NCBI RefSeq assembly: GCF_900182645.1
Contig: NZ_FXTA01000002.1
Location: 992,001-1,056,000 of the forward strand
From: Flavobacterium resistens
Lineage (GTDB): Bacteria; Bacteroidota; Bacteroidia; Flavobacteriales; Flavobacteriaceae
Direction: 5' to 3'
Length of the DNA: 64,000 bases
Shown here piece after piece: positions 51,796-61,657 of the stretch. The translations under genes and the position numbers were made by a program. How positions within the stretch are numbered: position 1 is the first letter of the stretch; each line of letters starts with the position of its first letter. The notes beneath the pieces were generated by a model. It was not told the origin of the DNA, did not search any database, and saw nothing but the letters and a program-made list of their open reading frames with translations.

Positions 51796-52881
51796 ATGGA
51801 AAATCAATTAGTTACTCAAGAGAATACTGCTTTGATTGATAAAGACGGAAATGTAAATTTAACTTCAATTACCGAAGCAGAAATAAGTAGTTATAAGAGT
51901 ATTTCGAACCAATTGAATGAGAACGATGCTAATTCGATTCTTAATTATGGAGCAGATATTCAAAACTCTATAGCTAAACAAAGTGATACTTTCTTAACAA
52001 ACGTAAGAACTTACAATTCAGGAGAAGTAGGAACTCTGATTAATGATTTATTGACAGAACTAAATTATGTAGACGTTGATCAATTAGAGCAAAGTCCGTT
52101 TAAAAGATTTCTATCAAAAATTCCATTGCTTAATAAACTGATTACAGATGTAAAAAAGTTATTCCAGGAATATGACAGAATTACTGTAAATATTGAAAAA
52201 ATCAGTAATAAAGTTAAAGCAGGAATGATCAATTCTGTTAAAGATAATAGTGCGCTTCAAACAATGTTTGATGGTAATGTGAATCTTATCAAAGAAATGG
52301 AAAAACATATTATTGCAGGACAAATTCGTTTTAAAGAACTAAACGAAGAACTTGCAGTAATGGAAGCAAACAGTGCACAATATCAGGATTATCAAATCTC
52401 TGATAAAAGAACTTTCATAAATCGATTAGACAAACGTCTTGCCGATATGAAAATTGTACGTTTTATTTTGTTGCAATCTTTAGCGCAAATTAGAGTAGTT
52501 CAAAATAACAATACTTCAATTGCAGAGAAAGCACAGTCAATTTTGACTACAACATTGCCAGTTTGGAAAAACCAATTGACACTGGCGGTTGCTTTACAAA
52601 GACAAAAACAGAATATTGAAGTACAGAGAAGAGTATCAGAAACTACAAATACTATTTTACAGAAAAATGCAGAAATGCTAAAACAAAATAGTATCGAAGT
52701 GGCTAAAGAAAATGAAAACACAATCGTTTCTCTGGAGACTCTTAGAATGACAACAAAATCTTTAATCGATACTCTGACAGAAGTGAAACAAATTCATGAG
52801 CAAGGTACAGAAACCAGAAGACAGCTTGATGCTGGATTACAAAGTCTGGAGCAAGAATTGAAAAAAGGTGTTGTAAGCTAG
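51796..52881 (+). CDS. telA: Toxic-anion-resistance protein TelA
   Basis: 361 residues, nearly all helix. It matches the TelA/KlaA pattern (FLSKIPLLNKLITDVKKLFQEYDRI, FINRLDKRLADMKIVRFI, LTLAVALQRQKQNIEVQRR). Proteins of this family accompany TerD in tellurite-resistance and phage-response operons. No signal peptide or TM is visible. 6-bp gap to TerD-3. Confidence 0.9.
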   Translation: MENQLVTQENTALIDKDGNVNLTSITEAEISSYKSISNQLNENDANSILNYGADIQNSIAKQSDTFLTNVRTYNSGEVGTLINDLLTELNYVDVDQLEQSPFKRFLSKIPLLNKLITDVKKLFQEYDRITVNIEKISNKVKAGMINSVKDNSALQTMFDGNVNLIKEMEKHIIAGQIRFKELNEELAVMEANSAQYQDYQISDKRTFINRLDKRLADMKIVRFILLQSLAQIRVVQNNNTSIAEKAQSILTTTLPVWKNQLTLAVALQRQKQNIEVQRRVSETTNTILQKNAEMLKQNSIEVAKENENTIVSLETLRMTTKSLIDTLTEVKQIHEQGTETRRQLDAGLQSLEQELKKGVVS

Positions 52882-52915
52882 GCTATTGAGAGAATAATTT
52901 TTTGAAACAACATAA

Positions 52916-53881
52916 ATGCAAGAAGAAGAGGATAGATATCTTCAGATAATAAAAGAAAGTAATAAAAAACTGGTGGTTTTAGAATTGTTAACCAATTTCT
53001 TTAATCACAAGGATCTTGTCGGGGTTTTGGTAAGGACAAAAATCATTCATACACTCTTTCAAAATAACCGAATATTAGATATAAATAAACTGGAACTGTT
53101 TCATATTCAGTATACAGATAGTCTTGTGGCATTGTTTCAAAAAATCAAAAAATCAAAAGAACAGCAGTACGTTTTGATTTCTGATGAGATATATATTAAC
53201 GAAGATATTTTATCAAAGTTAAAACAGGAAATAGGAGAAACAAAACTGTCAAAACAACTGCAATTGCATGCACAAAATATGTCAAGAAAGATAGAAGAAC
53301 TCTATCAGTTATTTGTTTCAGAAAAAGATGTTTTTTTTAATTGGAATGACTATCTGACTTTTTCACAAAGCATTCAGGCAGAATATTACAGAGAAATAAC
53401 AATCGATCAATATGAAAAGCTTTCGCAGTTTAACAAAAGTGTTTATGAAAATGCCCATGCTAAATTTGAAAGAAAACTTTTAGGACGGTTAAACATTTTG
53501 AATTTTAAAATTAAATTCTCTTGCGGATTGGTCTGTAACAATGAGATAATAGAGATTTATGAATTCAGAGACTCTAATGATAAATTTGTTTTTGTAGCTA
53601 ACGAAAAAGCATTCTATTTTTTAAATGAAGAAGCAGTGAAAGGAATTAATCTTTCTAAAAATGACTCTTCAAAACAAATTATTATAAAAGGACTTAAAAG
53701 TAAAAATGCTGAACTTAAAAATGAGCTCAGTACCATAAAAACAACACTGCCTGAAAATGTTTTAGAAGTGTTGAAAGAATATTTTGAAAAGATTTCGTCA
53801 GTTGATTTTCTGGACGAATTACAGAATGTTGACGAACAGACGAATATCTTAAAAACAATGTTGAATATTAATATTAATTAA
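52916..53881 (+). CDS. Unknown protein of the ter cluster
   Basis: 321 residues, mostly helical and charged, with a C-terminal stretch ending NVDEQTNILKTMLNININ. No motif recognised. It lies between telA and the second TerD pair with gaps of about 34 and 9 bp, so is probably functional in the same unit. Could be a partner of TelA. Confidence 0.6.
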   Translation: MQEEEDRYLQIIKESNKKLVVLELLTNFFNHKDLVGVLVRTKIIHTLFQNNRILDINKLELFHIQYTDSLVALFQKIKKSKEQQYVLISDEIYINEDILSKLKQEIGETKLSKQLQLHAQNMSRKIEELYQLFVSEKDVFFNWNDYLTFSQSIQAEYYREITIDQYEKLSQFNKSVYENAHAKFERKLLGRLNILNFKIKFSCGLVCNNEIIEIYEFRDSNDKFVFVANEKAFYFLNEEAVKGINLSKNDSSKQIIIKGLKSKNAELKNELSTIKTTLPENVLEVLKEYFEKISSVDFLDELQNVDEQTNILKTMLNININ

Positions 53882-53890
53882 AAAAATAAA

Positions 53891-54442
53891 ATGGCAATTA
53901 ACTTAGAAAAAGGGCAGAGACAGAGTATAGCTGCTCCTAAATTTACTGTAGGATTAGGATGGGATAGCAATTCAAGCAACACTGGATCAAGTTTTGATCT
54001 GGATGCTTCAGTTTTTTTAGTTGGTGCAAATGGAAAAATTCCAAATGACAATCATTTTATTTATTACAATAATTTAAAATCTCCAGATCAAGCTGTTGCT
54101 CATGCAGGAGATAATTTAACTGGAGATGGTGACGGAGATGATGAAAAAATTTATATCGATTTGTCTAAAATTTCTCCAGATGTTTTTGAAATCTGTTTTG
54201 TAGTTACAATTCACCATGCCGATACCAAAAGACAAAATTTTGGGCAGATCAGAAATTCGTTTATTAGAATTTTAGATGAATCTAATGTTGAGTTGGTGAA
54301 ATACGAACTTGATGAAGATTTTTCTATAGAAACTGCAGTAGAGTTTGGAAGAATTTACAAAAGAAATGATGAATGGAAATTTGAAGCTGTTGGTATCGGA
54401 ATGAAGGGCGGTTTACAAGATTACTTAAATAAATATAATTAA
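53891..54442 (+). CDS. TerD-family protein (TerD-4)
   Basis: 183 residues. It is very close to TerD-2: AAPKFTVGLGWDSNSSNTGS, FDLDAS, then HAGDNLTG and DGDDE. One calcium-site His region is changed from HTGDN to HAGDN. The C-terminus is KGGLQDYLNKYN. Start of the second TerD pair. Confidence 0.95.
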   Translation: MAINLEKGQRQSIAAPKFTVGLGWDSNSSNTGSSFDLDASVFLVGANGKIPNDNHFIYYNNLKSPDQAVAHAGDNLTGDGDGDDEKIYIDLSKISPDVFEICFVVTIHHADTKRQNFGQIRNSFIRILDESNVELVKYELDEDFSIETAVEFGRIYKRNDEWKFEAVGIGMKGGLQDYLNKYN

Positions 54443-54460
54443 TTTAAAACATTATCTCAA

Positions 54461-55120
54461 ATGGCAATTAACTTAACCAAAGGTCAAAAAATTGATTTAA
54501 GAAAAACAACTGGTGAAACATTAACGAACTTCTGTATCGGAGTAAACTGGGGTGCAATTGAAACAAAAGGTTTCTTAGGATTATCAAAAAATGTAATAGA
54601 CATTGACTTAGATTTAAGCTGTGTTTTGATTGATGATCAAAATAGACTTTGCGATCATTTATACTCACCTTTATACAGAGTAGAAGTATTACAGCAATTT
54701 GGTTTACCAAAAGGAAAACTAATAAGTGTTGATGGTGCTTTAAAGCACACTGGAGATGATCTTGCTGGAGATACAGGCGGAGACGACGGTTTGGATAATG
54801 AAATTATTACGGTTGACCTTTCTAAAGTTGATGCTAAAGTAAATCAGATATTTTTCTTTTTAAATAATGCAGGTAAAGAGGATTTCTCTCAAATTCCTTA
54901 TGCAAAAATCAGAATGTATGAAGGAACCCCAACAAGAGTGGTTTCGGAATTTGCTTCATATAATGTTGCTGCAGAAAGCCAATATGTAAACAAACGTTCC
55001 ATTATTATGGCGAAATTGTACAAACGTAATGGGGAGTGGAAATTTAGCGCAATTGGAGATCCAACTGATGATACATTTTTAGGACAGACGATTCATAAAA
55101 TTGTAAAATCGTATCTATAA
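54461..55120 (+). CDS. TerD-family protein, VNWGAI subtype (TerD-5)
   Basis: 219 residues. FCIGVNWGAIETKGFLG then IDIDLDLSC (site shifted by an insertion of about 15 residues) and KHTGDDLAGDTGGDDG. Longer than TerD-3 because of the insertion DHLYSPLYRVEVLQQFGLPK before the calcium loop. The stop overlaps the next ATG by one base. Confidence 0.9.
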   Translation: MAINLTKGQKIDLRKTTGETLTNFCIGVNWGAIETKGFLGLSKNVIDIDLDLSCVLIDDQNRLCDHLYSPLYRVEVLQQFGLPKGKLISVDGALKHTGDDLAGDTGGDDGLDNEIITVDLSKVDAKVNQIFFFLNNAGKEDFSQIPYAKIRMYEGTPTRVVSEFASYNVAAESQYVNKRSIIMAKLYKRNGEWKFSAIGDPTDDTFLGQTIHKIVKSYL

Positions 55121-55536
55121 TGCAAATTAAAAACATAGAAGGACTAAGAGTTTCTCAGGTAAGAGACCTAGTTGGGCAAGGCGGTAAATTTGTTGTTTTT
55201 CCGTATACAATTTCATTTGTAATCATGACTTTAAAAAGAAGTTCTGATATTTATTTTATCAGACCTGATGAAAATACTTTTAAGTACTCTTATGGATATG
55301 CACTTCTAAATTTAATCATTGGATGGTGGGGAATTCCTTGGGGACCAATCTATACAATTGGTTCTGCATATCATCATGTAGTGGGAGGAAAAGATCTAAC
55401 AGCAGTTGTTATGAGTCATTTGACGCAACATGATCCTGAGGCAAATACAAGTTCTTATAACATAGATGGTGTTGAAAGTTCCAATCAAGGAAACAACAGT
55501 ATTTCTGAAACTCCAACTTATAATATTCCTGTGTAA
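55120..55536 (+). CDS. Small membrane-associated protein with GWWGIPWGPIYT motif
   Basis: 138 residues. A central hydrophobic part YALLNLIIGWWGIPWGPIYTIG is likely membrane-inserted. The N-terminus carries a strand-rich region (FVVFPYTISFVIMTLKRSSDIYFI). The C-terminus is polar. The family is not known to me by name. It could anchor the TerD/TerY complex at the membrane. The start overlaps the TerD-5 stop (TAATG). Confidence 0.6.
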   Translation: MQIKNIEGLRVSQVRDLVGQGGKFVVFPYTISFVIMTLKRSSDIYFIRPDENTFKYSYGYALLNLIIGWWGIPWGPIYTIGSAYHHVVGGKDLTAVVMSHLTQHDPEANTSSYNIDGVESSNQGNNSISETPTYNIPV

Positions 55537-55547
55537 ATAATTCTACC

Positions 55548-56186
55548 ATGAGAAGACTGCCCGTATACTTACTATTAGACACATCTGGTTCAATGACTGG
55601 CGAACCTATCGAAGCCGTTAAAAATGGCGTACAAATGATGATTAGTTCATTACGTCAAAATCCACAAGCAATTGAAACAGCATATTTAAGCGTGATCACT
55701 TTTGATACTACTGCGCAGCAAATTATTCCGTTGACCGATTTGGCTTCTTTTCAAATGGTTGATTTAAAAGCAACCGGAGTTACAGCTCTTGGCGAAGCAT
55801 TGAAATTAACCGCAAACAAAATCGAAACTGAAGTTGCAAAAACAACTACAGAGCAAAAAGGAGATTGGAAACCATTAGTATTTATTATGACTGACGGAGT
55901 TCCAACAGATAATTGGGAAAGCGGTCTTGCAGAATTTAAAAAAGTAAAAACAGCTTTTACAGTTGCATGTGCTGCTGGTGGAGGTGCAGATACCAATGTC
56001 TTAAAGCAAATTACAGACACAGTAGTGAGTCTTGAAAATGCGGACAGTTCTAGTATTGGAAAGTTTTTTCAATGGGTGACGGCTTCAATTGGAGTGACTT
56101 CAACTAAAATTGAAGATTTAGGCAGAGAATTTACAAACGTAAAAGAACTACCTCCTCCGCCATCTGAATTGAACATAGTAGTTTAA
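55548..56186 (+). CDS. TerY-type vWA-domain protein (TerY-1)
   Basis: 212 residues. It begins MRRLPVYLLLDTSGSMTGEP with the MIDAS motif DTSGS (11-15). The T and D of MIDAS follow in TGVTALGEALK and IMTDGVPTD. Stand-alone vWA domain without signal peptide, so cytosolic. First of three TerY paralogues in the cluster, all starting MRRLP. Confidence 0.9.
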   Translation: MRRLPVYLLLDTSGSMTGEPIEAVKNGVQMMISSLRQNPQAIETAYLSVITFDTTAQQIIPLTDLASFQMVDLKATGVTALGEALKLTANKIETEVAKTTTEQKGDWKPLVFIMTDGVPTDNWESGLAEFKKVKTAFTVACAAGGGADTNVLKQITDTVVSLENADSSSIGKFFQWVTASIGVTSTKIEDLGREFTNVKELPPPPSELNIVV

Positions 56187-56288
56187 TTTTAGACAAGAGG
56201 AGTTCTTTTGTTTTTTATAGAAAATTAAAAGAAAGCTGCTGTAAAATGTTAAGAATTAATTGATTATTTACTCGTTTTTAAAAGTTAT

Positions 56289-56924
56289 ATGAGAAGATTA
56301 CCAGTATATTTTTTATTAGATACATCCGGATCAATGTATGGAGAACCGATTCAGGCGCTTAATAATGCTTTGAGCGGTATGATTAATACTTTGAGATCAG
56401 ATGCACAGGCGTTAGATTCGCTTTGGATAAGTATTATAACTTTTGATAGAGAAGTAAAAGAAATAGTTCCTTTGACAGAATTGGTTCATTTTCAGCTTCC
56501 AGAAATAACTTGTCCTCAAAGCGGTCCTACAAATACAGGTGCAGGTTTGGATTTTGTTATTCAAAAGGTAAAAAGAGAAGTTATAACAGGATCTGCAACT
56601 ATAAAAGGAGACTGGAAACCATTACTTTTTGTTTTTACAGATGGAAAACCTTCAGATATTCAATTTTACAGAGAAAAAATTCAGGAAGTAAAAGCATTGA
56701 ATTTTGGAGCCGTTGTAGGCTGTGCTGCGGGTCATATGGCAAATGATAGTATTTTAAAAGAACTTACCGATAGCGTAGTTCATTTAGATTCGGCAGACAG
56801 TTCGACTTTAAAGCAGTTTTTTAAATGGGTTTCTGAAACTATCGAACAAGGGAATAAAAGCCAGGGAACAGGAGAAAGCGTAACACTACCTCCGCCTCCA
56901 AGTGAAATAACAGTTGTGATTTAA
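56289..56924 (+). CDS. TerY-type vWA-domain protein (TerY-2)
   Basis: 211 residues. MIDAS DTSGS (11-15) in MRRLPVYFLLDTSGSMYGEP, with VFTDGKPSD later. The C-terminus TLPPPPSEITVVI mirrors TerY-1 (ELPPPPSELNIVV). Paralogous pair. Preceded by a 100-bp AT-rich gap. Confidence 0.9.
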   Translation: MRRLPVYFLLDTSGSMYGEPIQALNNALSGMINTLRSDAQALDSLWISIITFDREVKEIVPLTELVHFQLPEITCPQSGPTNTGAGLDFVIQKVKREVITGSATIKGDWKPLLFVFTDGKPSDIQFYREKIQEVKALNFGAVVGCAAGHMANDSILKELTDSVVHLDSADSSTLKQFFKWVSETIEQGNKSQGTGESVTLPPPPSEITVVI

Positions 56925-56932
56925 TTTAAAAG

Positions 56933-57394
56933 ATGCTCGATATGCTATTTACATTTTCAAAAGCTCTAATTCATGTAGCAACAGCAATTGATGAAGCTTA
57001 TCAGGAAGGACAAGAAAATGAGCTTGAAAATATAGAATTAACCTCCGATCAAATATTGGAAACAATGAATATTGATGATATTACATCATGTTATAAAACT
57101 ACCAGTATTGAAGGCTTTAATATTAAAAATACAGAACATGTTTTAAAACAAAACTATACAGGAAAAGTATTTGATATTCAGCATGTAATTGTTCGTAGAA
57201 ATTGTGCTTATGTAAAAGTTATCCATAGTATACCATTCAATGGAGGAAATAAATGTTATGGAGCTTGTTTCTCAATAAATTTTATGGAACCTAATAATGG
57301 AGTTTCTATTTATGGATATCCAACTAAAAATTCTGATGAGAAAGTGGCTTTCAAATCTATATCTATTGAATTATTAGCCGCTCTTTCAAAATGA
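56933..57394 (+). CDS. Unknown protein of the ter cluster
   Basis: 153 residues (MLDMLFTFSKALIHVATAID...). Hydrophobic helix near the N-terminus, then an alpha/beta region (YTGKVFDIQHVIVRRNCAYVKVI, YGACFSINFME). No family recognised. Stop overlaps the start of the next gene (ATGA). Probably part of the vWA module. Confidence 0.55.
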   Translation: MLDMLFTFSKALIHVATAIDEAYQEGQENELENIELTSDQILETMNIDDITSCYKTTSIEGFNIKNTEHVLKQNYTGKVFDIQHVIVRRNCAYVKVIHSIPFNGGNKCYGACFSINFMEPNNGVSIYGYPTKNSDEKVAFKSISIELLAALSK

Positions 57395-57642
57395 TGTTAG
57401 CTAAAATCTTTATTAATATTTTAATTGTTGGTCTGTTTTTGTATTCAAAGTTATTGCCTTATAAAGACAAATTGAATCCTCAGTACAAAACAATTTTTGA
57501 TTTTTTCAATAGTATATTTTCTCCCATATTTAATTTCCTAAAATCCTTTGTAAAACCTTTTCAGGTTGGTGTTGGACTTGCGGTTGACATGACACAAATT
57601 ATACTATTAATTATTTTTTTAATGCTATTAAAATTCCTTTAA
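57391..57642 (+). CDS. Small two-segment membrane protein of the ter cluster
   Basis: 83 residues: MMLAKIFINILIVGLFLYSKLLP, then a polar amphipathic stretch and VGVGLAVDMTQIILLIIFLMLLKFL. Overlaps the gene before it by 4 bp and is 1 bp from TerY-3, so translation is coupled. Likely a membrane anchor. Confidence 0.6.
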   Translation: MMLAKIFINILIVGLFLYSKLLPYKDKLNPQYKTIFDFFNSIFSPIFNFLKSFVKPFQVGVGLAVDMTQIILLIIFLMLLKFL

Positions 57643-57643
57643 A

Positions 57644-58696
57644 ATGAGAAGATTACCGATATATTTTTTAATTGATATTTCTGAGTCAATGGTTGGTGAA
57701 CCAATCCAGCAGGTTGAGGAAGGATTAGCAACTATAATTCAGGCATTAAAAACAGATCCACATGCGCTGGAAACTGTTTATGTATCTATTATAGTTTTTG
57801 CTGGTCAACCGAAAACATTGGTTCCATTACAGGAAATCGTTAGTTTTTATCCTCCTAAATTTCCAATAGGAAGCGGAACATCACTAAGTAAAGGGCTAGG
57901 GCATTTGATGTATGAATTAAGAAGTAATATCGTTAAAACGACTTATGAAGTAAAAGGAGATTGGAAACCAATAGTGTTTTTATTTACTGACGGAGTTCCA
58001 ACAGATGATACTCAGGCGGCGATAAACGAATGGAAGAATAATTGGCAGAGAACTGCTAATTTAATTGCTGTCTCGTTTGGAAATGAAACCGATACAAAAC
58101 TTTTGGGTGAATTGACAGAAAATGTGCTTCATTTTAAAAACACAAATGTACAATCGTATAAAGAGTTTTTTAAATGGGTGACAGATTCTATTAAAACTAG
58201 TAGTATCAGTGTAGAAAATAATTCCTCTGGTTTTGAATTGGCAAAATTAGACGGAGAAACACTTTCTAAAATTGATTTAACAAAAGAAACTCCAAATAAA
58301 CAATATGTTGATGATAATTACGTGGTTCTAAGCGGAAAATGTCAAAATACAAAAAGACCTTATTTGATGAAATATCGCAAGAATATTGCGCCGTCTATTT
58401 ATGCAGGAATTGAATTGGCTTCAAAAAACTACAAGCTGGTTGGCGCTTATCAGGTTGATAATAATTATTTTGAACTGGCAGACAATACTAATTTCAATAC
58501 TAAAGTAAATACAGAAGAATTGTTTGGAGCACCAACGTGTCCGTGTTGCGGTAATCAAATTGCTTTTGCTGTATGCGTTTGTCAAAAAATACATTGTATT
58601 GGAGATGAACAAATAAGCACTTGTCCTTGGTGCAACAATCAAGGTTCTTATGGATATGGTGAAGGTGGTTTTGATGTAAACAGAACACAAGGATAA
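57644..58696 (+). CDS. TerY-type vWA protein with C-terminal zinc ribbon (TerY-3)
   Basis: 350 residues. vWA at the N-terminus with MIDAS DISES (11-15) in MRRLPIYFLIDISESMVGEP, plus LFTDGVPTD. A C-terminal domain (about 205-350) contains CPCCG...CVC...C...CPWC, a zinc-ribbon-like set. This is the TerY-C architecture. It precedes the PP2C and kinase genes, giving the known TerY-phosphatase-kinase triad. Confidence 0.88.
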   Translation: MRRLPIYFLIDISESMVGEPIQQVEEGLATIIQALKTDPHALETVYVSIIVFAGQPKTLVPLQEIVSFYPPKFPIGSGTSLSKGLGHLMYELRSNIVKTTYEVKGDWKPIVFLFTDGVPTDDTQAAINEWKNNWQRTANLIAVSFGNETDTKLLGELTENVLHFKNTNVQSYKEFFKWVTDSIKTSSISVENNSSGFELAKLDGETLSKIDLTKETPNKQYVDDNYVVLSGKCQNTKRPYLMKYRKNIAPSIYAGIELASKNYKLVGAYQVDNNYFELADNTNFNTKVNTEELFGAPTCPCCGNQIAFAVCVCQKIHCIGDEQISTCPWCNNQGSYGYGEGGFDVNRTQG

Positions 58697-58701
58697 TACG
58701 C

Positions 58702-60111
58702 ATGGAAGAGACCAAAAGATATCTTCAGTCTTTTTTATTCCAGAATAAAATCGATATTCCAAGAAGCAAACAATCGCTTTTTGAAGATTTTATTACTAAT
58801 GAAACGAATATAACGGCAGTAAAAATAATTAAGGAAAAACAGCAGATGATTATGCAAAATTGGGATTTAATAAATCGAATAGATGATATTACAAATCAAT
58901 CTGTTTTTCTGCCAAATGGTACAGTAAACAAATCATACGAAGCAAAAATTGATTTTATTCAATTAGGCTGGAATGATATTGTTTCTTACGAAATTCAAAA
59001 TTTAGAAAACACCGGACTTTCATTTGATGAAGAGAAAGAACTTCTTTCGGGAAATCCTGAAATAAGTGGTGATTTAAAAATAAAATTGCTTTTTAAAATT
59101 GAAGGTGAATCTGAAGAATCTTCTTTCAATGAAAAAGTTATGACTGTTATTATTAATCCTGATCCAAAATCGCTTTGGAAGAATTTGGAAAGTGATAAAA
59201 ATGCTCCTTTCGCTAAAGAAGATAATGTTGCGATTTGCGGTTCTTTTTTAAACAAAAAAATTGTTGCAGCCTCTAAACGTGGGCGCAGTCATGCAAATGT
59301 GGGTTCTTTTCGAGAAGATGATTTTGCTTTCAATAATTTTACAACTAACGGATGGAGCGTTTTAGCAGTTTCAGATGGAGCAGGTTCAGCGGCTTTATCC
59401 AGAAAAGGTTCGCAACTGGCTTGCAATACTTTGGTTGAATATTTTGAAGAAAATTTAGATAAGGAAAATTTAAAAGAATTTGACGAAATTTTATTCAATC
59501 ATTACAAAAAAACAGATCCGGAATCATCAAAAAAAATAAGTCATTTTGTTTATAATGCTTTATTAAAAGCTGCCCATTTTGTAAATCAAAAAATTGAAGA
59601 ATTTGCAATTGCCAATAACGAAGAGCTGAAAAAATTCCACGCAACTTTGATTTTTGCTTTGGTAAAAAAATACGATTTCGGTTACGCAGTTTTAACTTTT
59701 GGAGTTGGCGATTGCCCGATCGGTTTACTGAACAAAGATTTAACTGAAATTTCATTAATGAATACAATTGATGTTGGTGAATTTGGAGGCGGAACACGTT
59801 TTATTACAATGCCTGAAATTTTCCAGAGTGATAAACTTTCTTCCCGTTTCGGATTTAAATTAGTGGATGATTTCTCTTATTTAATGTTAATGACTGACGG
59901 AATTTATGATCCAAAATTTGTGGTTGAAGCTAATTTGGAAAAAATAGAAAACTGGAATCAATTTTTATCAGATTTAAAAGGGAATAATGAGGACGATTCA
60001 AAAGTTAATTTTGAAAATGAAAATGAAGATGTTGCCGGACAGCTTTTAAAATGGATGGATTTCTGGAGTCCGGGAAATCATGATGACAGAACCCTTGCTA
60101 TAATTTACTAA
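58702..60111 (+). CDS. PP2C-family protein phosphatase of the ter cluster
   Basis: 469 residues. The PP2C core is in the C-terminal two thirds: REDDF (204-208), SDGAGS (224-229), GVGDCPIG and LMTDGIYDP carry the metal-binding acids. The N-terminal 165 residues form a separate domain with beta-rich features (YEAKIDFIQLGWNDIVSYEI), perhaps a binding module. It follows TerY-3 by 5 bp and is followed by the kinase (2-bp gap), so the enzymes act as an opposing pair. Confidence 0.9.
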   Translation: MEETKRYLQSFLFQNKIDIPRSKQSLFEDFITNETNITAVKIIKEKQQMIMQNWDLINRIDDITNQSVFLPNGTVNKSYEAKIDFIQLGWNDIVSYEIQNLENTGLSFDEEKELLSGNPEISGDLKIKLLFKIEGESEESSFNEKVMTVIINPDPKSLWKNLESDKNAPFAKEDNVAICGSFLNKKIVAASKRGRSHANVGSFREDDFAFNNFTTNGWSVLAVSDGAGSAALSRKGSQLACNTLVEYFEENLDKENLKEFDEILFNHYKKTDPESSKKISHFVYNALLKAAHFVNQKIEEFAIANNEELKKFHATLIFALVKKYDFGYAVLTFGVGDCPIGLLNKDLTEISLMNTIDVGEFGGGTRFITMPEIFQSDKLSSRFGFKLVDDFSYLMLMTDGIYDPKFVVEANLEKIENWNQFLSDLKGNNEDDSKVNFENENEDVAGQLLKWMDFWSPGNHDDRTLAIIY

Positions 60112-60113
60112 AC

Positions 60114-61625
60114 ATGAGTACAGTTACAGTAAAATCAATAAACGACCCTCTAAAAACGTATCAATTTGTTGATAACGGCGAACCTATGCGCGGAGGTGTT
60201 AAAGATGTATATTTTAGTCCGGATAAAAGATATGTAGTCGCTATTTTTAGAGACAAATTAGATTTTAATCAAAAAGAAAGGCTTCAAAAAATTACTAATA
60301 AATACTACACGCAAATTCAAAACGGAGAAGCAGGAGAATATTATCTAAATGAAGTTTTTAGATGGCCGACAGATGTTATAGAACATAATAATCTGACGGG
60401 GATAATTGTTCCTCTTTATAAACCAAAATTCTTTTTTAGAAAAGGATATCAAACAAGCGAATTAATTCAAGGTAAAGAAAAAAACGGAAAATGGTTTGCA
60501 GGTGCGAAATTTAGAAATCCGCATTTTCCGCTCCGAATTGCAAATTCAGAATTAGGAGATTGGTTAAGCTATTTTCAAGTTTGTGTCAATCTTTCAAGAG
60601 GAGTAAAAAAGATGCACGCTATGGGGCTTGCTCATTCTGATTTATCATACAATAATGTATTAATAGATCCGATAGAAAGATCAGCTTGTATGATAGATCT
60701 TGATGGTTTGGTTGTGCCAGGTTTATTTCCAGCAGAAGTAATTGGTACGGCAGAATTTATTGCTCCAGAAGTACTCTCAACAAAACATTTGGATAAAAAT
60801 GATCCAAACAGAAAATTGCCAAATAGGCTTACAGATCTGCATGCTTTACCAGTTTTAATTTATATGTTTCTGTTGCACAGACACCCATTAAAAGGAGGAA
60901 AAGTACACGATTTGGATACCGAAAAAGACGATTTATTGTCAATGGGAGAGAAGGCGATGTTTATAGAGCATCCAACAGATGACATGAACAGACCTAAACT
61001 TAATCAGGTTTCTAAATGGGACTTGCCTTGGGCAGATATAACTAAATTGCCTTATACGATTACAGGGCCCTACCTAAAAACATTATTTGATAAAGTTTTT
61101 GTAGATGGATTACACAATCCGATGCAACGCCCAAATGCCGAAGAGTGGGAAATAGCATTATTAAAAACAACCGATTTAATGCAGAAATGTCATAATCCGA
61201 CATGTGAGCAAAAATGGTATGTTTTTGATAATACGAATACTCCAAAATGTCCTTTTTGTGGTACTTCACATCAAGGAAGTCTCCCAATTTTAGATTTATA
61301 TTATCAATTTCAGGAAACGACCTGGAAACCCGAAAATCATAGATTGATGGTTTATAATGATCAATATTTGTTTCAATGGCACGTTAATCGTAATGTTGTC
61401 AGAAATGAGAAATTAGCGCCACAGTATAAAGTTCCAGTAGGTTATTTTACTTTTTTTAATGATAAATGGGTATTGGTCAATCAAAAACTGACTTCGCTCA
61501 AAGATTTAACTGAAGACAAAGAAATTCCAATTGGAACAATGGTTGAACTGACTCACGGAAAAAAAATACTTCTCTCTAATGAAGAAGGTGGAAGAGTAAT
61601 CGTGGTAACAATGGCCAATACATAA
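60114..61625 (+). CDS. Protein kinase with zinc ribbon (ter-associated)
   Basis: 503 residues. The glycine-rich start MRGGVKDVYFS and VVAIFRD hold the Lys-equivalent region, though the usual VAIK lysine is uncertain. The catalytic loop is HSDLSYNN (174-181) and the DFG equivalent is DLDG (195-198). GTAEFIAPEVL is the APE region. A CxxxxC...CPFCG zinc ribbon lies at about 359-382. The C-terminal tail is beta-rich. Forms the phospho-switch with the PP2C and TerY-3. Confidence 0.88.
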   Translation: MSTVTVKSINDPLKTYQFVDNGEPMRGGVKDVYFSPDKRYVVAIFRDKLDFNQKERLQKITNKYYTQIQNGEAGEYYLNEVFRWPTDVIEHNNLTGIIVPLYKPKFFFRKGYQTSELIQGKEKNGKWFAGAKFRNPHFPLRIANSELGDWLSYFQVCVNLSRGVKKMHAMGLAHSDLSYNNVLIDPIERSACMIDLDGLVVPGLFPAEVIGTAEFIAPEVLSTKHLDKNDPNRKLPNRLTDLHALPVLIYMFLLHRHPLKGGKVHDLDTEKDDLLSMGEKAMFIEHPTDDMNRPKLNQVSKWDLPWADITKLPYTITGPYLKTLFDKVFVDGLHNPMQRPNAEEWEIALLKTTDLMQKCHNPTCEQKWYVFDNTNTPKCPFCGTSHQGSLPILDLYYQFQETTWKPENHRLMVYNDQYLFQWHVNRNVVRNEKLAPQYKVPVGYFTFFNDKWVLVNQKLTSLKDLTEDKEIPIGTMVELTHGKKILLSNEEGGRVIVVTMANT

Positions 61626-61657
61626 TTTTAAAATTTTAACTTAATTAATATCTAAAA

